64,000 bases of DNA from Corallococcus sp. AS-1-6 (GTDB lineage: Bacteria; Myxococcota; Myxococcia; Myxococcales; Myxococcaceae), in assembly GCF_020037015.1 (NCBI RefSeq), contig NZ_JAIQDE010000001.1, positions 62,001-126,000 of the forward strand, given 5' to 3'. The position numbers and the translations under genes are program-made. How positions within the stretch are numbered: the stretch's first letter is position 1; every line of letters begins with the position of its first letter. Of the stretch, positions 1-7,269 are shown in pieces. The notes under the pieces are model-generated. The model saw only the letters and a program-made list of their open reading frames with translations. It ran no database searches and was not told the DNA's origin.

Positions 1-2
1 CG

Positions 3-695
3 CGTGAACGCATGCCGGGGCAGAGTTCGGGTCACAAGTTTGAGGAACTCTGTGCTGCGTTCCTCAAGACGACGTTCTTGGGCCTGCAACACCTTCGACC
101 CGGAGATTGGCATGTTCGCCAAGTCAGCGGGCACAACCGGAACGAGATTGCGGCCTACGAGCAGTACGCGCACCTTGCTGCCCTCCAGCGCGCTGCCGAT
201 AGGGATCCTGAACTTAAGGCCGCGCTCGGCAACGACTACACGGTCACTCCGGACATCATCATCACTCGCGAGCCCGAACCTGATACGACGATTAATGCTC
301 CGCAGGTAATCGTGGATCCCAACGTCGCCCGTCACGCCGCACTCCGCAGGAGCAACAACAGGCTGCCGCTTCTTCACGCGAGCATCTCCTGCAAGTGGAC
401 AATCCGTAGTGACCGATCCCAGAACAGCCGCACTGAGGGTCTAAACCTCATTAAGAACCGCAAGGGGCGGCTTCCTCACGTGGTTGTAGTCACCGGGGAG
501 CCCTTGCCGGGTCGGCTCGCATCCATCGCCATTGGCACCGGCGAGATAGACTGCGTGTACCATTTTGCTCTGCCGGAACTTGAAGCCGCCGTCCGGGAAG
601 AGGGCTTCGACGACTCCGCAGTGCTCTTGCAGACGATGGTCGTGGGCAAACGATTGCGCGATATTTCTGACCTGCCGCTCGATTTGGCCGTTTAA
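3..695 (+). CDS. NgoMIV-family type II restriction endonuclease, 5' end cut by window edge
   Basis: Probably cleaves GCCGGC, the NgoMIV site. From the ATG at 12 the 227 residues align to NgoMIV, as I recall that sequence, with no gap and a constant offset of 59. E11, D81, C127, K128 and E142 then fall on NgoMIV E70, D140, C186, K187 and E201, the active-site residues. The C-terminal GKRLRDISDLPLDLAV is almost identical. The frame is open upstream of the ATG and the preceding codons (R-E-R) still match, so about 59 N-terminal residues lie off-window. The ATG at 12 is internal. The TAA is at 693-695, and vsr follows after 9 nt. The partner cytosine methyltransferase is not in the window and should be upstream. 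Confidence 0.93.
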   Translation, partial: RERMPGQSSGHKFEELCAAFLKTTFLGLQHLRPGDWHVRQVSGHNRNEIAAYEQYAHLAALQRAADRDPELKAALGNDYTVTPDIIITREPEPDTTINAPQVIVDPNVARHAALRRSNNRLPLLHASISCKWTIRSDRSQNSRTEGLNLIKNRKGRLPHVVVVTGEPLPGRLASIAIGTGEIDCVYHFALPELEAAVREEGFDDSAVLLQTMVVGKRLRDISDLPLDLAV

Positions 696-704
696 GACCA
701 CATC

Positions 705-1160
705 GTGGACAAGATCAGCAGGAAGCGTCGTAGCGCCAACATGAGCAGGATCAGGGCGAAGGACACCCAGCCCGAGGTACTCGTCCGCCGGATTGTTCAT
801 GCGGCCGGGTACAGATTCCGGCTCCACCGGCGCGACTTGCCAGGTCGGCCGGACCTTGTGTTTCCGGGGCTTCGAAAAATCATCCAAGTGCACGGGTGCT
901 TTTGGCATCAGCACGCGCGCTGCGTTGATGGGCGTGTTCCCCGCTCGAACGCGGGCTATTGGGGGCCAAAGCTGGAACGAAACAAGCAAAGAGACGTTGA
1001 AGTAGAACGAGCACTAACGAAACTTGGCTGGTCCGTACTCACAGTCTGGGAGTGCGAGACTGCAAAGCCTGACCTTGTAGCCGAGCGCGTGCTTCAGTTT
1101 CTGGGCGCATCCGGTGGTGGTGGCACATCCATGCAGAACCCCCCTTTCGGCGCAGGCTAA
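705..1160 (+). CDS. vsr: Very short patch repair endonuclease Vsr
   Basis: Nicks DNA 5' of T:G mismatches left by deamination of 5-methylcytosine. Its presence implies that the associated modification enzyme is a C5 methyltransferase. The 151-residue protein has the Vsr layout: E24, GRPDLVF with catalytic D50, and HGCFWH (63-68) with H68. Further cysteine and histidine residues (C65, H70, C73 and the Cys of VWECE) fit the structural zinc site. The GTG at 705 keeps the conserved RSxNM segment; an ATG at 741 would remove it. It sits 9 nt after the restriction gene, so the two are probably co-transcribed. The glycine-rich tail after residue 135 is not conserved in the family. Confidence 0.93.
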   Translation: MDKISRKRRSANMSRIRAKDTQPEVLVRRIVHAAGYRFRLHRRDLPGRPDLVFPGLRKIIQVHGCFWHQHARCVDGRVPRSNAGYWGPKLERNKQRDVEVERALTKLGWSVLTVWECETAKPDLVAERVLQFLGASGGGGTSMQNPPFGAG

Positions 1161-1210
1161 CACGGCGTCGCTGAGCCTTGATTCCGCAGCGTGCCGGGTT
1201 GCTCGACAGG

Positions 1211-1230
1211 GAGCTTGCCCGGGCAAGCTC
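1211..1230. terminator. Perfect 20-bp palindrome between convergent genes
   Basis: GAGCTTGCCC is followed directly by its exact complement GGGCAAGCTC. It lies in the 123-bp gap between the vsr stop and the stop of the convergent NO VEIN-like gene, which suggests a bidirectional terminator. No T-tract follows on either side, so a protein-binding or recombination site remains possible. Confidence 0.45.
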
Positions 1231-1283
1231 AGCCCGCCTGTTAATCTCCACCTGGCCACAGGCTTAGGTATGCCTTAGGGAAC

Positions 1284-2135
1284 TCAGCCCGGCCAGCGAG
1301 GTTCACCGGCGAGTATCGCGAGTGGCGGCTGGTGCAGAGTACCGAGCACCGCCGGAATTCCAGGAATCAAAGCTTCTGTAGGCACATCCAGCCTCACCGA
1401 TTCCCAACGCACGCCAGGGGTACGGTCGAGCGGCGCAGACGCGCCGATCCACTCGCGGTCGACGCTGGCGATCGACGCGGGTTGGAAGTCCGGATCCAAG
1501 CGCACTGCGACGAGCACCCAAGCGGCGTCCCGGCGCATCGTCTCGTATTCGTTCCGGGAGAGATAGACCCTGAGCCGCCCGCGTCGCGTAGTCGACTTGA
1601 CCTCTAAGTGGAACGCCGCACCGCCCACGGTGACCTCCACGTCGTACCCGTAGCCGTCGGATTCGAGCGAGACGTGCCGCACCCGCGCCATCGGCGCGGA
1701 GGCCAACAGCGCTATCAGTCCGTGCTCGCCCGCAGCTCCAATCCGCAGACGGTCCGCTAAGTCGGCCTTCCCCGAGGCATGCCGGATTGCCGCTAGGCTC
1801 TCTTCGGGCGACAGACCGAGAATTGCGGCGGCGCGGCGCGCATCCTCCGGGAGATCGGCGGCCGTGGTCACCAGCGCGTCCGCATCCTGGAACCAGAAAG
1901 AGGCTGCAATTGCCGCTTCGAAGAGAGCTATTTTCCCAGCCCGTCCCGCAGCGGCCTCATCGAGGACTCCTAGCGCCTCCAGCCAGGAATACGCCGCCTC
2001 ATATTGCGTGGGCGTAAGATCATTGAACGCGGCGTGCGACATGAACAGGGCACGCGTCCGCTGCGCGTCCGCTCGTGGCAAGTGTTCCAGCCACCGCGAC
2101 GCCGCGCGCAAAACCGGATCAGATGGCACCGGCAC
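1284..2135 (-). CDS. NO VEIN (DUF3883)-like PD-(D/E)XK nuclease-fold protein
   Basis: A 283-residue protein. The C-terminal half (about 135-225) has a restriction-endonuclease-like arrangement: E137 on a helix, D165 in GYGYDVEV, and LEVKS with E178 and K180. A conserved NEYE segment follows. This matches the NO VEIN C-terminal (DUF3883) domain, a nuclease-like domain found beside helicases and restriction genes. The N-terminal 130 residues are helical and I do not recognise them. It is the last gene of the ParB-like/helicase operon, and its start overlaps the helicase 3' end by 17 nt. The nuclease fold is well supported by the motif; activity and target are inference. Confidence 0.75.
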   Translation of the reverse strand: MPVPSDPVLRAASRWLEHLPRADAQRTRALFMSHAAFNDLTPTQYEAAYSWLEALGVLDEAAAGRAGKIALFEAAIAASFWFQDADALVTTAADLPEDARRAAAILGLSPEESLAAIRHASGKADLADRLRIGAAGEHGLIALLASAPMARVRHVSLESDGYGYDVEVTVGGAAFHLEVKSTTRRGRLRVYLSRNEYETMRRDAAWVLVAVRLDPDFQPASIASVDREWIGASAPLDRTPGVRWESVRLDVPTEALIPGIPAVLGTLHQPPLAILAGEPRWPG

Positions 2136-3954
2136 GCAGATGCCCCATAAGTGCCTGCAGATCGTGCTGATCGAGGCCGCCGCTGATGACTGGTTCCTCG
2201 TCCAAATCCGCTAGCTGCTGCACGGCAGGATCATCGAGGATTCTGCCCATGAATTGCAGCTTCACATCTAGCCGCTGGTTCACGACCTCATCGATCGTCT
2301 TGGCACTGCTGAGAACGGTAATCCGCGTCTCCGCAGTCGGGGACAGCCCGAGTCGGTGAATCCGGTCGAGGCTTTGCAAGAAGCGGCCGGCTGCGAAGTC
2401 CCGGTCCACGTACACCGCATCGTGACATGTCTGGTGCAGACTTATGCCTTCACCAAGCGTTGCCGGGTTTGACAAGAGGACCATGCACTGCGGATCGCGT
2501 CGGAATCGGATGATTTGTTCTTGCCGGTCGTCAGTACCGCCGTGCACTACCACGGGTGAGAACTCCTTCAGAATCTGCTTGAGCGTCATGACGCTGCGGA
2601 TAAAAGTGGACCATACCAACGTTTTCCTCCCCGCCTTTGCATTTTCGGCCACGATGGCGAGCGTCTCGCGATACTTTGGCGACATCTCGTAGCTCGGCAA
2701 GTCACGCATGAGTTCGAAGAGCGGCGAACCCTCAGGTACCGTCAATGGGGGCACCTGATAGTTTAGCGGTTCGTATGGCGTCGTCCCGGCAGCGAGCAAC
2801 GTAGGACTGATCGCCGCCATCAACAGATAGACCAGGATCCGGCCGAGCGCCGCAAACTCATCCTGAGAAGTTGATGCACGGGCGGAATAAAGGCCGACGA
2901 GCGCGTCGTAAATCTCTCTGTGCAGAGGCGGCATCTCGATCACTCGCTTGCGGACCAAAACCGGCGGTAGTCCCAACTCACTTTTGGTCGTGCGGGTGAA
3001 CAGGGGACGGAGAATTCTGCTCGCGTACGCGAGATCGCGTCCAGCAACCGCCTGTGTGACCATCTGCCGACCGTATCCCGGCCACACAAACGCGAGCAGG
3101 TTCTCCAGATCCTTCACACCGTTCGGCGCGGGCGTGCCCGTGAGGATCAACCGGCGGCGCGCCCGCGGCCCGAGCGCCATGCAGGCAGCGCCGTACGCCC
3201 CTTCCGCACCAAGCTTCATGCGATGCGCCTCATCAAGGATGAGCAACGATGGAAGTGCGGAAACCCACCCGGCGAGCGCGTTGCGAGTCCCCTGAAACCG
3301 GAGGCGTTCGTAATTGACAATCACGGCATCGGCCGCAGGATCGATTCCCGTGTCGAAGACGTGCATGCGAAGCGGTTTGGCCAAGCATTCCGTATTTTCG
3401 TACTGCCACGCCTCGTAACAAGATTTCGGCCCGACGATCAGTAACCGGCTAACCTGGCCTGCCTGACGAAGGGCCTCAAAAACCGCCAGCGCCACGCGAG
3501 TCTTCCCTGCCCCGGGTACCGAAAAGTTCGCTCCGTGGCGCAACGAGAGAAGTTTCGCGATGTCGCGCCTCTGAAACGACGTCAACTCACCTAGCCAGTC
3601 CGGCCCGAGCAGCGCCGACACCGCTTCTGGCGAAGTCTGGCGGTCAGCGGCTGTGTCTTCGTCCCTGAGCCGCTCTCCCGCCGCTTGCGCGTCGAGGGTG
3701 GTGTCCGTCGCGAGCGCGGCGAGGCTGGGGTCCCACGCGACGCTGTCGGGATGAGGCCACATGGCCAGCTCCCCGAGGTTCATCAAAAGATCGTCGACCG
3801 CAACCTCCGCTAAGCCTTGCGATAGCGGGCGCGCCGTCCGGTACCGGTTGAGCAGACGGTGGAGGTCGTCCTCCAGTCCCTCACGCGCCCTGAATCGCGC
3901 CACCACTGCGTCATCGCCAAACCCGATCTCCAGGCTAGGACTGGACTCACTCAT
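2119..3954 (-). CDS. SNF2-type DEAD/DEAH-box helicase/translocase
   Basis: A 611-residue superfamily 2 ATPase. The N-terminal 120 residues are unassigned. Then come a Q-motif-like LTSFQRRDIAKLL, Walker A PGAGKT (148-152), DEAH (241-244) and LTGTPAPN (271-278). The second lobe ends with a motif VI-like LDRIHRLGL. This architecture fits SNF2-like DNA translocases of restriction and defence operons. The start is the ATG at 3954, which overlaps the upstream stop as ATGA; in-frame codons further upstream lie inside the ParB-like gene. Such translocases usually supply the ATP-driven DNA-tracking step, with the downstream nuclease-like protein as a plausible effector; that division of labour is inference. 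Confidence 0.88.
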   Translation of the reverse strand: MSESSPSLEIGFGDDAVVARFRAREGLEDDLHRLLNRYRTARPLSQGLAEVAVDDLLMNLGELAMWPHPDSVAWDPSLAALATDTTLDAQAAGERLRDEDTAADRQTSPEAVSALLGPDWLGELTSFQRRDIAKLLSLRHGANFSVPGAGKTRVALAVFEALRQAGQVSRLLIVGPKSCYEAWQYENTECLAKPLRMHVFDTGIDPAADAVIVNYERLRFQGTRNALAGWVSALPSLLILDEAHRMKLGAEGAYGAACMALGPRARRRLILTGTPAPNGVKDLENLLAFVWPGYGRQMVTQAVAGRDLAYASRILRPLFTRTTKSELGLPPVLVRKRVIEMPPLHREIYDALVGLYSARASTSQDEFAALGRILVYLLMAAISPTLLAAGTTPYEPLNYQVPPLTVPEGSPLFELMRDLPSYEMSPKYRETLAIVAENAKAGRKTLVWSTFIRSVMTLKQILKEFSPVVVHGGTDDRQEQIIRFRRDPQCMVLLSNPATLGEGISLHQTCHDAVYVDRDFAAGRFLQSLDRIHRLGLSPTAETRITVLSSAKTIDEVVNQRLDVKLQFMGRILDDPAVQQLADLDEEPVISGGLDQHDLQALMGHLRAGAI

Positions 3955-5366
3955 CGCTCGTCCTTCATAGATTCGAGCAACCAAGCAACACCATCGCCCG
4001 GTTCGGGAAACGTACGCCGTGCCTGCTTGGCGAGCTTCTGCAACATACTGCGCAACCGGATGACGGCATCGTCGAATGCCGTCTCGTCGAGAGCGCGCTT
4101 CGCGCTCGCTTCGGCAAGCTCGGCGATACACAGTTCGATGTTGTCGCAAGCATCGGAAAGCCGCTCTGGCGCGGCGAGCTTACGCTGCTGAAGGCGGGCG
4201 TCCCGTCCCGCGGGATCCAGGGCCCGATCGAACGCCTCTTTAGCAGCCTTGAGCTGCGCCGCCGCCTTTTCGACGGTTGCGGGAGCGGCTTTGTCGCCCG
4301 CCTGAGCCAAGGCTTTCGCCTGGAGAAGGTTGTCTGTCAGGGCCTTCGTGATCTTGGTCGTAGGCGTAACATCCGGGACGGCAACCCCCGGGAGCCCAGG
4401 AACCTTGAGCTTTGAAGGCTCTTTCACGTCGGGCTTCATCGTCTCGGGAAGCTTGAGTGCGAGGTACTTGTCGTAAAACTCCGCCTGCGCGAGCCGAACG
4501 TCGGTCTTAGCGTAGCCGAGCACAATCATCGCCAGCCGCGATTCCTTCAGCGCCTCTGCCGCGTTCTTGTCCGTCGCCGCTACTTTCACGTATGCCCGGT
4601 GTAATTCGCGAAGCTTTTCTTGGTGGTCCTCGAAGTCGATCCACCGAAGCGAGGGACCCTCTGGGGACGTGCGGCTACGGCCGATAGCTTCGCGGATGAC
4701 CGTGTAGATCCAACGATCTTGCTCAAGCGTCGGCGTTTTGATCCGAAACTCTCTCGCGATGTCGTCCGGACGCCGGTTCTGCTTGATCTGCTCGTCGATC
4801 GCTAGGAGCCGGTTGATGTACGAATAGTCCCGCTTATGCTCTTTTCTCAGCTGAAGCGCGAGTTCAACCGTGTTGATGTCGTCCCAGCTTGCATCGTCGG
4901 GAAGCACGCCGACGCGAATGTATTTTTCACCCAGCTCGCGGAGAGCCGCGCAACGCGTATTTCCGTTGACCAACAGGCCGCGCGTGGTGATCAGGCCAGG
5001 ATCCTTCTGGCCGAACTTCTCAAGGTCGTCCCGAAGCGCGTCGAACTCGGGATCCCTCTTCTCTGGGTTCGACGGCTGGCATTTCAGCAACATTTCGAGG
5101 TAGCTTTGGCCTACTTTTCCATAAGGGTCTGCCTCGAGTTCCCGATCCCGAACCGGATCGAGACTGCGCTGCGCCCTGATCCGGTGCGTGTGGGGGTTGT
5201 AGTAGAGTATGTCGACTGGCATTGAAATGACGTAGGGGTGAATTTGCTGTCCGCGCCATTCGACCGTTGTTTTTTCGGCGTTAGCCTTCTGAGCCTGAGC
5301 CCGGCGTTCGTCGATCATGGAATTGAGATCTTTGACTCGCCGCGGCATCTTCGACGTTGTGTCCAT
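3951..5366 (-). CDS. ParB/Srx-fold DNA-binding or nucleotide-binding protein
   Basis: A 471-residue protein and first gene of the three-gene operon. Residues about 42-160 look like a ParB N-terminal domain: a leading strand region (IHPYVISMPVDILYYNP), then LLVNGNTRCAALREL (132-145), which matches the NG/GxxRxxA box of ParB, sulfiredoxin and DndB-like folds. A putative HTH region (IAREFRIKTPTLEQ) follows. The last 150 residues are Ala/Lys-rich and probably coiled coil. The start is the ATG at 5366 with AGGGGA about 8 nt upstream; codons further upstream would run into the divergent gene. Its stop overlaps the helicase start (ATGA). A role in site recognition or regulation is inference. Confidence 0.72.
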   Translation of the reverse strand: MDTTSKMPRRVKDLNSMIDERRAQAQKANAEKTTVEWRGQQIHPYVISMPVDILYYNPHTHRIRAQRSLDPVRDRELEADPYGKVGQSYLEMLLKCQPSNPEKRDPEFDALRDDLEKFGQKDPGLITTRGLLVNGNTRCAALRELGEKYIRVGVLPDDASWDDINTVELALQLRKEHKRDYSYINRLLAIDEQIKQNRRPDDIAREFRIKTPTLEQDRWIYTVIREAIGRSRTSPEGPSLRWIDFEDHQEKLRELHRAYVKVAATDKNAAEALKESRLAMIVLGYAKTDVRLAQAEFYDKYLALKLPETMKPDVKEPSKLKVPGLPGVAVPDVTPTTKITKALTDNLLQAKALAQAGDKAAPATVEKAAAQLKAAKEAFDRALDPAGRDARLQQRKLAAPERLSDACDNIELCIAELAEASAKRALDETAFDDAVIRLRSMLQKLAKQARRTFPEPGDGVAWLLESMKDER

Positions 5367-5474
5367 CCGAGCTTTCCCCTTCGAGCAACATCGTTGTCGC
5401 GACGCTATCCTAGCACCGGCTGTGACGGGAGCGGACACAGGAGGCGGTATGCGTGACGCGCGAGCGGAGCGACC
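5367..5474. promoter_or_regulatory. Divergent promoter region of the defence-like module
   Basis: A 108-bp gap separates the starts of the leftward ParB-like operon and the rightward winged-helix/HNH-like gene, so promoters for both must lie here. On the minus strand TAGGAT (5412-5407) is a possible -10; I see no convincing -35 and no clear operator palindrome. Confidence 0.4.
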
Positions 5475-6167
5475 TTGACCATGGACAGATGGAACGACCC
5501 CAAGCTCAAAGCCGGGACCATGATCAAGGGGGCGCTGTGGCTCGTCAACGAAGTTGGCGAGGGAAACGTATTCACCAAGGAGCAATTGCGGGCAGCATTC
5601 CCAGGCATCGCGCAGGTGGATCGGAGGATCCGAGACCTTCGTGATTACGGTTGGGTTATCTACACGAACACGGACGACGCGGCGCTGAGGCCAGACGAGC
5701 AGCGATTCGTGAAGGCGGGCATCGCGGTTTGGAAACCTGACGAGCGTCGGAAAGCGCGGGCCGCCGGTGTTTCGGCGAAAGAACGCCGAATTGCGTTCGC
5801 CGCGGACCAGTTTCAGTGTGTCGTCTGCGGGGTCACAGGAGGCGAGACTTATCCCGACGCGCCCAGCGACTGCGCCGTGCTGAGCGTCAGCCGCAAGATG
5901 GTTTTCTTGCCGGGAGGCTCCACGGAGGAGCAGATGGTCACCGAGTGCAAGCGCTGCCGCTCGGGAAGCAAGGCGGAGGAGACTATCGACACGGGAAGGC
6001 TGCTGTCTGACATTCAGGATCTCGATGCGCCAGATCGCGCCCGGCTCCTCCGCTGGATGGAGCGGGGCCGACGGGGCCCGACGTTGCTCGATCGCGCGTG
6101 GAATGCTTATCGGCGGCTTCCCGCTGCATCCCGGAACGAGATCTTTAAGCTGCTAAAAGGCGGATGA
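5475..6167 (+). CDS. Winged-helix-like plus degenerate HNH-like zinc protein
   Basis: A 230-residue protein. Residues about 12-80 resemble a winged helix (FTKEQLRAAFPG followed by VDRRIRDLRDYGW), as found at the N-terminus of some restriction-associated HNH nucleases. Two CxxC knuckles (C115/C118 and C158/C161) have the spacing of an HNH zinc finger. Where HNH enzymes carry the D-H pair between the knuckles, this protein reads LSVSRK, so the catalytic histidine seems absent. It is probably a DNA-binding or structural protein rather than an active HNH nuclease. The TTG at 5475 has GGAG 5 nt upstream; an ATG at 5481 is the alternative. It is divergent from the ParB-like operon. Confidence 0.68.
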   Translation: MTMDRWNDPKLKAGTMIKGALWLVNEVGEGNVFTKEQLRAAFPGIAQVDRRIRDLRDYGWVIYTNTDDAALRPDEQRFVKAGIAVWKPDERRKARAAGVSAKERRIAFAADQFQCVVCGVTGGETYPDAPSDCAVLSVSRKMVFLPGGSTEEQMVTECKRCRSGSKAEETIDTGRLLSDIQDLDAPDRARLLRWMERGRRGPTLLDRAWNAYRRLPAASRNEIFKLLKGG

Positions 6168-6236
6168 AGCGAATCACGGCTCTTGGAACTCGGGTCGCCT
6201 CTTCTGTCAGAGCGAGGGCCTCGCAACCGTAACTCC

Positions 6237-6467
6237 TCACCCGCCCCCATCGTGACAGGAGACGGATGACGTGCGGAGGTGAGCGCTAGAATTGAAGCGG
6301 GAGGAGCGCTTGGACATGGGGTTGAAGGAGCTGGCCTCGAAGCTGATGACCGTCGCCTCTCCAATGCCTAGCAGGCGGACAATCTGCACATACGACAGGC
6401 CCGCGTCGTGGAAGACCCGCACGATGGCCCGTCGCAGCTTCTCCGGGGTGGGATGTCCTTTGCTCAT
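6237..6467 (-). pseudogene. IS630-type transposase N-terminal remnant
   Basis: Reading leftward from the ATG at 6467, about 40 residues (MSKGHPTPEKLRRAIVRVFH, then GLSYVQIVRLLGIGEATV) match the N-terminal helix-turn-helix of IS630-like transposases common in myxobacteria. The similarity stops near 6352. The rest of the frame is unrelated, and no DDE catalytic domain is present. The 346-bp gap between the HNH-like gene and the next gene holds nothing else that I recognise. I see no terminal inverted repeats. The remnant sits exactly where the composition changes from the defence island to high-GC core DNA. Confidence 0.7.
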
Positions 6468-6513
6468 CCCTAGAGAAGAGCAAGCCTCGACGATCGCCTC
6501 AATTGAGCCCTTG

Positions 6514-7257
6514 TCAGAAGCTGCCCATCAGGCCCAGGTGCGGGCCCTTGCTGCTGTAGGTGGCCACGGGCATCAGGCGCACGGACGGGCCCGGAGGGGG
6601 CTCCTGCAGCGCGGCCTCCTTGCTCAGGGCGTTGGCGTGGGACAGCTCGAAGCCCGCGCTCGCGCCCACCACCGGGAGGATGAAGAGGGCGGCGTTGAGG
6701 GCCGGGGGCGCCTCCGTGCCGCTGTTCACCAGCGTGAGCGCCAGGAACGTCGCGCCCCAGCCCACCATGCTCCCGGCCACCGTCGCGCCCACCCGGCCGC
6801 GTCCGCCCATGAACCGGCCGCCCGCGTACGTGCCCACCGGGATGCCGATGATGCCTCCCGCCGCGGCGCCCGCGACGGCCATCACCAGGCACTCGTCGCA
6901 GCCCACCGTGGCGGACCCCAGCAGGTACCCCACCGAGCCCAGCACCGTCGCGCCCACGACGCCGCCCGCCGTGCCGCCCAGCACCTCCAGCGCCACGCGC
7001 GGCACCGGGTCCTTCGCGGCGGGCGCGGCCTTCACGGAGGGCAGCGCCTGGGCGGGGACGGCGGCGCGCTTCGGGACCTCGTCTCCGGTGGTGACGTCCG
7101 GCGGCGGAGGCACGTCCTCGTCCGGCGCGCCCACCAACGGCGGCGGCGTGAGGCTCCCGGCGGGAGCCCGGGCCGGCTCGGAGGGGGCCTCCTGGGCCGA
7201 GGCCAGGCCCGATACGAGCAGCAGGGCGAGGAGTGTGGACAGACGTGTGTGCTTCAC
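6514..7257 (-). CDS. Exported glycine-rich protein of unknown function
   Basis: A 247-residue protein with a clear signal peptide (cleavage near LASA-QE, residue 22), a Pro-rich linker to about residue 85, then several Gly/Ala-rich hydrophobic stretches with glycine-zipper spacing (for example LGGTAGGVVGATVLGSVGYL). The final segment resembles barrel or membrane-anchored envelope proteins. I recognise no family. It lies 12 nt downstream of the cytochrome c/FTR1 gene on the same strand, so it is probably co-transcribed and may contribute to the same envelope function; that link is inference. Confidence 0.7.
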   Translation of the reverse strand: MKHTRLSTLLALLLVSGLASAQEAPSEPARAPAGSLTPPPLVGAPDEDVPPPPDVTTGDEVPKRAAVPAQALPSVKAAPAAKDPVPRVALEVLGGTAGGVVGATVLGSVGYLLGSATVGCDECLVMAVAGAAAGGIIGIPVGTYAGGRFMGGRGRVGATVAGSMVGWGATFLALTLVNSGTEAPPALNAALFILPVVGASAGFELSHANALSKEAALQEPPPGPSVRLMPVATYSSKGPHLGLMGSF

Positions 7258-7269
7258 CAGGACGGGAGG

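Noticed and set aside
1014-1259. Short leftward frame overlapping the vsr 3' end
   Set aside because: No ribosome-binding site or motif, and it is antisense to the conserved Vsr C-terminus.
1284-6167. DISARM, BREX or Dnd system
   Set aside because: No DUF1998 protein, phospholipase D, PglZ, BrxC-like ATPase, DndCDE or linked adenine methylase is visible.
6237-6467. Complete insertion sequence
   Set aside because: Only about 40 transposase residues remain, with no catalytic domain or terminal repeats visible.
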